Source: Streptomyces sioyaensis (GTDB lineage Bacteria; Actinomycetota; Actinomycetes; Streptomycetales; Streptomycetaceae). Taken from it: a stretch of 64,000 nucleotides of DNA. The position numbers were made by a program, and so were the translations under genes. Every line of letters begins with the position of its first letter. The first letter of the stretch is position 1. Shown here piece after piece: positions 26,501 through 33,700 of this stretch. Under the pieces are notes generated by a model. It was not told the DNA's origin and made no database searches. It worked only from the letters and a program-made list of their open reading frames with translations. Location of the stretch: positions 1-64,000 of the forward strand of contig NZ_SDIF01000015.1 in NCBI RefSeq assembly GCF_004122735.1, given 5' to 3'.

Positions 26501-27649
26501 GGTGTGCCCGATGTTGGACTTCAACGAACCGAGCCACAGCGGCCGTTGTGCCGAACGCCCCCGGCCGTACGTCGCCATCAAGGCCTGTGCCTCGATGGGA
26601 TCGCCCAGCCGCGTTCCCGTCCCGTGCGCCTCCACCACGTCGATCTCGTCCGCGCTCAGACGCGCATTGCGCAGCGCCGAGTCGATGACGCGCTCCTGAG
26701 CGGGACCACTCGGCGCCGTCATCCCGTTCGAGGCACCGTCCTGGTTGACCGCGCTGCCCCGCACCACCGCCAGGACCTCGTGCCCCAGCCGCCGTGCGTC
26801 CGACAGCCGCTCCACCGCCAGCACGCCCACACCCTCGGACCAGCCGGTGCCGTCCCCGTCGTCGGCGAAGGAGTGGCAACGGCCGTCGGTGGACAGCACC
26901 CGCTGACGGCTGTACTCGACGAAGAAGGTGGGGCCGGCCATGATCGCGACACCGCCGGCCAGCGCAAGATCGCACTCGCCCGCACGGAGCGACTGGCATG
27001 CCAGGTGCAGGGAGACGAGCGAGGAAGAGCACGCCGTGTCGACAGTGACGGCGGGACCCTCCAGGCCGAAGTGGTAGGCGACCCTGCCGACGGCCATGCT
27101 GCCCGCGCTGCCCATGTGGACGTAGCCCTCGAACCCGTCGGGGGCCGTGGTGAAACGGCTGCCGTAGTCGTGGTGCATGACACCGGTGAACACGCCCGTG
27201 CGGCTGCCGCGCAGAGTGGCGGGGCGGATGCCCGCGCTCTCCAGCGCCTCCCAGGACGTCTCCAGCAGCAGCCGCTGCTGCGGGTCCATGGCCAGCGCTT
27301 CTCGTGGGCTGAGTCCGAAGAAGTCGGCGTCGAAGAGGTCGATGTCGGTGAGGAAGCCGCCTTCGCGGGTGTACGACTTCCCGACGGCGTCCGGGTCGGG
27401 GTCGTAGAGGCCGGCCACGTCCCAGCCGCGGTCCTGCGGGAAGCCGCTGATGGCGTCGCGCCCCTCCGTGACGAGCCGCCACAGGTCATCGGCACCGTGC
27501 ACCCCGTCCGGGTAGCGGCAACCGATGCCCACGATCGCGATCGGCTCATGGTGCTTCGTTTCGGCGTCCCGCAGCCGCGATCGGGTCTTCTGCAGATCGG
27601 TGGTGACCTTGCGGAGGTATTCGACGAGCTGGCTGTCGTCAGTTGTCAT
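17591..27649 (-). CDS. Type I PKS, modules 2 and 3
   Basis: About 3352 residues, two modules. Module 2: an N-terminal coiled-coil docking helix (1-38), KS (about 40-465, Cys in DTACSSSL near 210), malonyl-type AT (GHSVGE near 650, HAFHS), DH (from about 905), KR (TGGTGALG near 1375) and ACP (FGFDSL near 1688). The DH motif reads H-A-V-S-D-x4-P, so the usual Gly is Asp. Module 3: KS (about 1745-2170), malonyl AT (GHSVGE near 2387), KR (near 2928), ACP (MGFDSL near 3235) and a C-terminal docking tail. Both KRs lack the LDD motif and have the A-type Trp (SGIWG, AGTWG). Predicted output is a Z alkene (module 2), then a hydroxyl (module 3), matching C12-C13 and C11 of phoslactomycin. ATG 27649 has AGGTG eight bases upstream; GTG 27658 is an alternative. 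Confidence 0.93.
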   Translation of the reverse strand: MTTDDSQLVEYLRKVTTDLQKTRSRLRDAETKHHEPIAIVGIGCRYPDGVHGADDLWRLVTEGRDAISGFPQDRGWDVAGLYDPDPDAVGKSYTREGGFLTDIDLFDADFFGLSPREALAMDPQQRLLLETSWEALESAGIRPATLRGSRTGVFTGVMHHDYGSRFTTAPDGFEGYVHMGSAGSMAVGRVAYHFGLEGPAVTVDTACSSSLVSLHLACQSLRAGECDLALAGGVAIMAGPTFFVEYSRQRVLSTDGRCHSFADDGDGTGWSEGVGVLAVERLSDARRLGHEVLAVVRGSAVNQDGASNGMTAPSGPAQERVIDSALRNARLSADEIDVVEAHGTGTRLGDPIEAQALMATYGRGRSAQRPLWLGSLKSNIGHTQAAAGVGGVIKMVQALRHGVLPRSLYAEQPSTEVDWSAGTVALLAQERAWERVEDRPRRAGVSSFGMSGTNAHVIVEEFVPEPAGESAAEPPALWAQTSVPLVLSGRTPEAVRAQAAALREHLEARPELSLVRAAREAAVHRTAFEHRAAVTGDREAVLAGLGEVTPVAAGGGRVAAVFSGQGAQHVGMGRQLAAEFPVFAGALDEVCAVVDPLLGRSLREVMWSGPAEQLERTEFAQPALFAFEVAMARLWQSWGVEFSALAGHSVGEIAAAVVAGALSLGDGARLAVARGRLMQQLPEGGTMLAVAAGEEEVAATLGDPALVGIAAVNGPEAVVVSGARAEVERVAGTWRERGRRTSRLRVSHAFHSPLMEPVLDELRAVADELGRREPTLPVSASAETTHPFATAAYWVDHARRAVRFHDAVTGLAEADVVVEIGPDAVLAPLIDTGLTVLPSCRREQNETLTLLTALGEAHAHGVEVDWTTLFPAAPRADLPPYPFQHRRYWLAPPALTGDGADALDHPLLSGIVELPGQGGVVLTGRISPDRDLWLADHAVSDAVLFPGTGFLELALRAARQVGWHQVADLVVQTPLVLPAAGTDIQVWVEPPGEPERALVIRGRSGDGDWVEYATGRLAEEPPEPTDAEWATGQWPPQGAEEMPVEELYDTLAARGYGYGPVFRGLRALWRSGDELYAEVALPERAHDGRYGCHPALLDAALHPLAAADDSGQQVRLPFAFGRATVHSPGAREVRVRLRTGTETLRLDAATSTGDPVLTVGELVLRAADTTLLTARADEHLHRLGYEVTWRPLPDPPRADRLPGTWIVLAPPAKDVSWTRDLAAHTLDVNLDATLDRPGLAARLTDVTHTATEPDGVLLFAAHPDLLVTALQALTDAGVDAPVWCLTHESDDALDTAAVWGAGRAAALELPDRWGGLVDLPPAGVRPQLDCLAGLLSADTGEDHLRLRPDGVSVRRLVKPDRPVQPPADWTPSGTVVITGGTGALGRHVARWVAGLGGCSLLLVSRRGPKAPGAQELLAELTATGTPVRIVAADVADRSAMAELVREAAESGAPVRAVFHAAGVADETPLLETTPDRFHAVLEGKAGGARVLDEVLGEADLDAFVVFSSVSGIWGGSGQSAYGAGNAVLDALAARRRARGLAGTALAWGPWSGGGMVDAGLERRLRRQGLVPLPVDDAMAALSTAVSLGENRVLADVAWPRFLPLFAAARPAPLFTALRPAPRRTTASTATAAPGSTAEKLAALPAADRGKALSDLVRAEIASAVGHHDMSAVDAERPLGEFGFDSLMSVRLRNRLSSATGVRLPATLVFDHPTAGALARHLESALATEPSPLPRRPATPGTTVTDDPVAIVGMACRYPGGVASPEDLWQLVAQGRDAVTDFPTDRGWDLAGLRHPDRSRAGTTCTGEGGFLDDPAGFDADFFGISPREALAMDPQQRLLLEASWAAVEHAGIAPGTLRGSRTGVFVGTMYNDYLSRLSSTPASLEGIIGIANSNSVMSGRISYLLGLQGPAVTLDTACSSSLVALHLACQALRRGECDLALAGGATVMASPHIFVEFSRQGGLAADGRCKSFSADADGTGWSEGVGLLAVERLSDARRLGHEVLAVVHGSAVNQDGASNGLTAPSGPAQQRVVEAALAQAGIAAAEVDAVEAHGTGTRLGDPIEAHALIAAYGRERAAERPLYLGSLKSNIGHAQAAAGVGGVIKMVQALRHELLPRTLHADTPSPEVDWSSQAVRLLTEERPWPRGDRPRRAGVSSFGISGTNAHIVLAEGDPLDGEPAGGTPVDGRSVGSGTPTDTPDSPAARTPLPYVLTARSAAGLPAQARALHSHLLDHPVLQPAEVARSLVTTRSLHDHRAVVVAEDRQELLDTLAALADPAATTTPRAVSTGTCGPGRVAGLFSGQGAQRPGMGRELAGRFPVFAAVLDEVCAVVDPLLGRSLREVMWSGPAEVLERTEFAQPALFAFEVAMARLWQSWGVEFSVLAGHSVGEIAAACVAGVLSLPDAARMVVARGRLMQALPEGGAMVAIAASEDEVAASLADVPDVAIAAVNGPEAVVVSGAEADVLRIDAHWREQGRRTTRLRVSHAFHSPLMDPMLDDFAALLAELTFHEPTLPLSPSADSSQPFASAGYWLDHARHAVRFADALGALDDADVLVELGPDAALAPLAGTDRPVLPSARREHPEVRTVVTALGAAHAHGVSVDWTAVLGAGRQVRLPTYAFQHERYWLDEETAADQGTGSMDDPAKARFWQVVEDRDLDGLTRTLGLDAETSLRAALPVLHDWHRTSTTLARAAGWRYRVAWDRVPTDAPAVALDGTWWIVVPRDAADTTTAGAVRQALAAAGANPRILTVDPHGTDRAALAKELKERAAADGTVAGTVSLLAESGGEDTGHRGVAAGALATLVLLQALHDADIPTRLWTLTRGAVRSGPADTAPDPWQAQVWGLGRVAALEHPALWGGLIDLPAEGEPAGLAAVLSGTAGEDQVALRGDGARARRLTPAGTHDAPGADAHASGAYRWTDGAVLITGGTGALGAHTARMLASQGASRLVLVSRRGPDAPGAEVLRAELEALGATVDLTACDVTDREAVGRLAESLAAAGTPVRAVVHAAGVAAEQPLTELVGVDFSAVTDAKVTAAEILDDVLGDDLAAFVVYSSIAGTWGSVGNGPYAAANAHLDALVERRRDRGAVGTAIAWGPWSGGGMADDRFQEEMLRRGVSALPPHGATAALAQALEHDDTDVTIVDIDWDRFARVFASTRPSPLLRHLTEPVAPADEAPARTELAERLAALDAETRRGAVLDLVRAEVAGVLGHATSQAVAVDRAFSDMGFDSLMAVELRTRLGVVSGLALPTTLVFDHPSPAEVTDFLCARFEPDRDALTHEILEKLDWLENTLLDAAHSQGARARFGSRLDALLARLDRTAAPPESRLSDPAADAIESATAEELLAFVEEHFD
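20355..20776 (-). repeat. AT3 copy of near-identical 422-bp repeat
   Basis: Within the module 3 AT. It matches 48796-49217 (module 7 AT) at a constant offset of 28,441 bp, with only a handful of differences seen by eye, while flanking DNA diverges quickly. It covers the start of the AT through the GHSVGE active site. This suggests recent duplication or gene conversion. Confidence 0.8.
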
Positions 27650-27764
27650 GTCTAGCACCTATCGGCTTCGCGGCTGTCCGCCCGGAACAGGGCGCGACGG
27701 GAACAGGAGTGGTGGCAGAGGATCGGTGGCGGACCCGCCCGGGAGCCGGCGGGGCCGCCCGGCG

Positions 27765-30700
27765 TCAGATGTCCCCCAACTCGGTGTCGATGAACTGCAT
27801 CAGCTCGGCGGCGCTGGCCGACGCGAGCCCGTCCGCCTCAGCGACCGGCCTGGCGTCGAGTGCGGCCAGCCGGTCCAGCAGCTCGGTGAGACGGCCGGCC
27901 AGGGCCTGGCGGGTGGCGGCATCGGTGAGCGGCGACAGGACCCGGTTCTGGAGGTCCTCGACCACCTCCAGCAGCGGCCGGTCGGCCGGTGCGGCGCCGG
28001 CCGCGCCGAAATCGAGGTGCCCCAGAAGATGCCGCGCCAGCGCGTTCGGCGTCGGATGGTCGAAGACCAGCGTGGCGGGCAGCTTGACGCCGATGAGACC
28101 GGCGAACCTGTTGCGCAGTTCCACGGACATCAGGGAGTCGAACCCGATCTCCTTGAGCGCACGGTCGGGACTGACCCGCTCGGGTCCGGACTCGCCGATG
28201 AGTGCCGCCACATTGGTCTGCACGACCTCGGTCAGGGCGGGGAGCCGCTCGGCGTCCGGCAGTGCGGCGAGCCGCTGTGTGAGGCCCTGCGTCTCACCCT
28301 CGGGACGCCGGCCGTCCGACGGTGCCTGGTGCTCAGGGGCGGCCTTCTCCTCGAACGAGCCGAGCAACGGACTGGGCCGGGAGGCGGTGAACGCGGGCAG
28401 GAAGCGCGACCAGGTGATGTCGGCCACCACCGGGTCTCCCGTGCGGTCCGACATGATGCCCTGCTCCATGGCCTGGAGGGCGGCGGGCACCAGGAGAGGG
28501 GTCAGACCACGCTTGCGCAGTTCCCGTTCGTCGTGCTCGGTCAGCATGCCGCCGCCCGCCCACGGACCCCAGGCGACGGAGACCGCGCGCTTGCCCTGCT
28601 CGCGGCGGCGCCGGGCGAGTGCGTCGAGGCAGGCGTTGCCGGCGGCGTACCCGGCCTGGCCCGCGGCGCCCCAGACGCCGGAGATGGAGGAGAACAGGAC
28701 GAAGTCGTCGAGGTCCGGCAGTAGTTCGTCGAGCAGCAGGGCACCCTCGACCTTGGCCGCCATCTGGGCCGCCAGCTCCTCGGCCCCGGTCTCCGCGATC
28801 CGCACGTCCCGGACCACGCCCGCGGCATGGACCACGGTGCGTACCGGGGCTCCCTCCGCTGCCAGGGCGTCAATCAGGCCGCTCATCGCGGCACGATCCG
28901 TCACATCGACGGCGACGGCCTCCGCCGTGGCGCCGAACGCGCGGATGTTCTCAAGCAGTTCGGTGGCGCCGGGGGCCGCCGAACCCTGACGGGAGAGGAG
29001 GAGAATACGGTCGGCGCTGCCCTGCTCGGCGATCCGGCGGGCGACGTGCCCGCCGAGACCGCCGGTCCCGCCGGTGATCAGCACGGTGCCCTTGGGCGTC
29101 CAGGTACCGGTCTGCGGCGCGGGCGTGGTCACGAGCCTACGAGCCCACAGCTGTCCGTCGCGAACGGCGAGTTGGTCCTCGTCGTCCTGGTCGTCGGCGC
29201 CGTCGTCGGTGAGGATCCCGGCCAGCGCCCGCCGCGTTGCGTCGTCGATCCGCTCGGGCAGATCCACCAGTCCGCCCCAGCGGTCGGGCAGTTCCAGTCC
29301 GGCCACCCGGCCGAGCCCCCAGACACCCGCCGCCCGCACGTCGGCGGCGGGGTCGTCGACCGTCCCCACTCCGACGGCGGCGCTCGTGACGCACCAGACC
29401 GGGCCGGTCGGGTGCCCGGCGACCTCGTGCAGGGCGGCGAGCAGATCCTCCGCGGCTCCGGCGCCGACCAGCACCCCGTCCGGCGCGGTCGAGCGGTCCC
29501 AGGAAGCGGCGGTGAGCGGGTCTTCGAAGAGGGAGCCGAGCGCCGGGGGCACCTCGCCGAGCAGGAGCCAGTTCCCGGGCACCCGGTCGGCCGTGGCGGC
29601 CCGCCCCAGTTGCCGCCACGTCTCTGAGAACCACCCGGTGCGGCCGGTCGCCCCCGCCGCTTCCAGCTGTGCGCGCTCGATGGAGCGCAAGATGAGGCCC
29701 TCCATGGCGAGGACGGGGGACCCGGCGTCGTCCGCGATCCACACGGCGGCGGAGTCGGCGTCCGCCCGGATCCGCACACGCAGCCGCCGGGCATCCGAGG
29801 AGAACAGGGACACGCTGTTGAAGGAGAACGGCAGCCGGACCTCGCCGGCCTCGTAGAGGCTGCCGGTGATCGGCAGGGCATGCAGGGCGGCGTCCAGCAG
29901 TGCGGGGTGGATACCGAACCCGTGCGGCTGCCGCGCGGGGAGCATGACCTCCGCGAAGAGGTCGCCGGCACGCTCCCAGAGGGCCTTGGTGCCCCGGAAA
30001 GCCGGGCCGTACTCGTAGCCACGGGCCGCGAGCTCCTCGTAGAACGAGCGGCCGACGAGCTGCCGCGCACCGGCCGGGGGCCAGACCCCGCCGGTCCAGT
30101 CGCCGTCGCGGAAGCCTGCGGTGTCGGCGGTCCGCGCCGCGAGGAGACCGGTGGCGTGCAGCGTCCAGTCGCCGCCGGTCTCCCTGGTACGGATCTGCAG
30201 TTCACGCTCGGCGTCCTGGCCCGGCCCCACCCACACCTGGAGGTCGCGGGGCTTGCCCTCGGCGAACACCATCGGCGCGCGCAGGACGAGTTCGTCGACC
30301 GACCCGGCGCCGGCCGCGCGGGCCGCTTCGAGCGCGAGCTCGACGAAGCCCGTGCCGGGCAGCAGCACCGTGCCCATGACGACGTGATGCGACAGCCACG
30401 GATCGCTGCCGGGTGCCAGCCTGCCGGACAGCAGCAGGCCGCCGTCACCCGGCAGATCCGTGCGCGAGGTGAGCATCGGGTGCGGCTGCGGATCCGCTCC
30501 CGCGGCACCGGCGGTGGCGTCCGACGCGGAGTCCCAGTAGCGCTGCCGCTGGAAGGCGTACGTGGGCAGGTCGCCACGGGGAGCGGGCGGCAGGAGCGCG
30601 GCCCAGTCGACGTGGGCGCCATGGGCATGGGCCCGGCCCAGCGAGGTGAGGACGGTGTGCGTCTCGGACCGGTCGCGCCGGGTGCTGGCCAGGACGGTGT

Positions 30701-33700
30701 GACCGGTCTCGATCAGCGGGGCCAGGGCGGCGTCCGGGCCGACCTCGATCAGGATGTCGGCCTCGGCGAGCTGCCCTACGGCATCGCCGAACCGTACGGC
30801 GTTGCGCGCGTGGTCGACCCAGTAGGCGGCGGTGTCGACGGGGTAGGTGGTGTCGGCGGTGGCACGGAGCGGGACGGTCGGCGGCCGGAAGCGCAGCGCC
30901 TCCACCACCGAGCGGAACTCGTCGAGGATCGGCTCCATGAGCGGTGAGTGGAAGGCGTGGCTCACCCGGAGCTCGGCGACCCGCCGGCCGCGTGCACGCC
31001 AGATCTTGCCCACGCGTGCCACCTCGTCGCGGGCACCGGAGACGACGACCGCCTCGGGCCCGTTGACCGCGGCGATTCCGACGAGCGCGGAATCGCCCAG
31101 TGTGGCCGCCACCTCGTCCTCGCCCGCGGCGAGGGCGAGCATGGCGCCCCCGCCGGGCAGGGACTGCATCAGCCGGCCCCGGGCCACCACCAGCCGCGCC
31201 GCGTCCGGCACCGTCAGCACCCCGGCGACCACGGCGGCGGCGATCTCGCCCACCGAGTGACCCACGACAGCCGTGAACGACACGCCCCAGGACTGCCACA
31301 GCCGGGCCAGCGCCCACTCGAACGCGAACAGCGCGGGCTGTGCGAACTCCGTCCGGCCCAGTAGTTCCGGATCGTCGGACCACATCACTTCCCGCAGTCC
31401 ACGTCCGAGCATCGGGTCGAGGTGGCCGCACACCTCCGTCAACGCCTCGTCGAACACCGGGAAGTCCGCGGCCAGTTGCCGGCCCATCCCCGCGCGCTGC
31501 GCGCCCTGGCCGGAGAACACGGCCGCCACCCTGCCGGACCCGGCGAGCACCGGGGAGACGTCGCCGAGACCGGCCCGGACCTCCTCCCGGTCGCCCGTGA
31601 CCACGGCGCGGTGCTCGAACGCCGTACGGCGCGTGGCCAGCTCCCGGGCGACGTGCGCCAGCGGCAGCTCCGGGTGCGACGCGAGGTGCTCCCGCAGCGC
31701 CCGCGCCTGCTCGCGTACGGCGTCCGGAGTCTTGCCGGAGAGCACCAGCGGCATCGCCACGTCCGTCCAGGGGGCGCCGGACTCCGCGCCCCGGGAGGTC
31801 ACAGGAGTCTGCGGCGCGCACTCCTCCAGGATGATGTGCGCGTTCGTCCCGCTGATCCCGAAGGCGGACACACCGGCCCGGCGCGGGCGACCGTCGGCAC
31901 GATCCCACGCGCGCTCCTCGGCCAGCAGCTCGACCGTCTCCGACGACCACTCCACCTCCGTCGTCGGATGGTCCGCGTACAGGCTGCGCGGCATCACACC
32001 GTGCCGCAGCGCCTGCACCATCTTCACCACCCCGGCCACCCCGGCCGCCGCCTGCGCGTGCCCGATGTTCGACTTCAAGGAACCGACGTACAACGGCCGT
32101 TCGGCGGGGCGGTCGCTCCCGTACGTCGCGATCAGCGCCTGTGCCTCGATGGGGTCGCCCAGCCGCGTCCCGGTGCCGTGCGCCTCCACCACGTCGATGT
32201 CCGCGGCGCGCAGGCCGGCACTGTCCAGCGCGGCCCGGATCACCCGCTGCTGGGCGGGGCCGCTGGGCGCGGTGAGGCCGTTGGAGGCGCCGTCCTGGTT
32301 GACGGCGCTCCCCCTGACCACCGCCAGCACGTCATGGCCCAGTCGCCGCGCGTCGGACAGCCGCTCCACCACCAGCACGGCCACGCCCTCGGCCATGCCG
32401 AAGCCGTCGGCATCGGCGGAGAACGGTTTGGAACGGCCGTCGGGCGCGAGCGCGCGGAGCCTGCTGAACTCGATGAACAGTCCGGGCTCGGCCATCACCG
32501 TCGCCCCGCCTACCAGCGCCAGGTCGCTCTCGCCGCGGCGCAGCGACTGACCCGCCAGGTGCAGCGCCACCAAGGAGGAGGAGCAGGCCGTGTCGAGGGT
32601 GAGGGCGGGACCTTCCAGGCCCAGGACGTAGGACAGCCGGCCGGAGACCACGCTGGAGGTGGTACCCGTCATCACATAGCCCTCCAGGTCGGGCCGTGCC
32701 TGGTGCAGCGGCCGGCCGTACGGCAGGCTCATGACGCCGGTGAAGACACCGGTCCGGCTGCCCCGCAGGGTCGCACTGTCGATGCCGCCGCGCTCCAGCG
32801 CTTCCCACGACGTCTCCAGCAGCAGCCGCTGCTGCGGGTCCATCGCCCGTGCCTCACGCGAGGAGATGCCGAAGAAGGCGGCGTCGAACTCGGCGACGCC
32901 GTCGAGCAGAGCGGCTTCGCGCTGGTACGAGGTGCCCGGCTGCGAGGCGTCGGCGTCGTACAGCGCGGTGAGGTCCCAGCCGCGGTCGGCCGGGAAGGCC
33001 GCGACCGCGTCCCGCCCTTCGTGCACCAGCTGCCACAACTCGTCCGGGGACCTGACCCCGCCGGGGAACCGGCAGGCCATGCCGACGATGGCGAGCGGCT
33101 CGTCGGGGTCGGCCGGCGCCGTCGCGGCCGGGGCCGGGGCCGGTGCCTCGCCACCGAGCACCACGCGCACCAGTTCCTGCGCCAGCGCGCGCGGAGTGGG
33201 GTGGTCGAACAGGATCGTCACGGGCAGCCGCAGCCCGGTCACCTCGACCAGCCGGTTGCGGACCCGCAGGGCGCCCGCGGAGTCCACCCCCAGCGACCAG
33301 AACGCCTCGTCCGTGCCGATGGCCCTCGCCGTCGGCTCGATGTGCGCGGCCACGGCGTCCGTCACGAGGCGGATGGCCTCGTCGACGCGTTGTGCCGGGG
33401 CACACCCGAGCAGGCGCTCGCGCAGTCCGGTGCCGGGCCCGGTGCCGCCGCTGCCGGTGGCGTCCGCCGTGTCCAGGCCGAGCCGGTAGGAAGGCAGCGT
33501 GACGCGGCGGGCGTCGGGCAGAACGGTGCTCCAGTCGGGGGCGACGCCGTGCAGGTGTGCCTCGGCCAGGGCGCGCAGGTAGCGGTCGTGGCCCGCGTCG
33601 TCACGACGCATCGTGTCGAGGACGACGACGTCGCGGCCGAGGTGCGCGGCGGTCTCCTCGATCGGCAGGGTGAGCACCGGGTGCGGGCTCATCTCCACGA

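Noticed and set aside
21872..27655. A 1927-residue open frame on the plus strand opposite PKS modules 2-3
   Set aside because: An antisense shadow produced by high-GC codon bias. The composition is Gly/Arg/Gln/His-rich with no domains, and the minus strand encodes clear KS/AT/DH/KR/ACP motifs.
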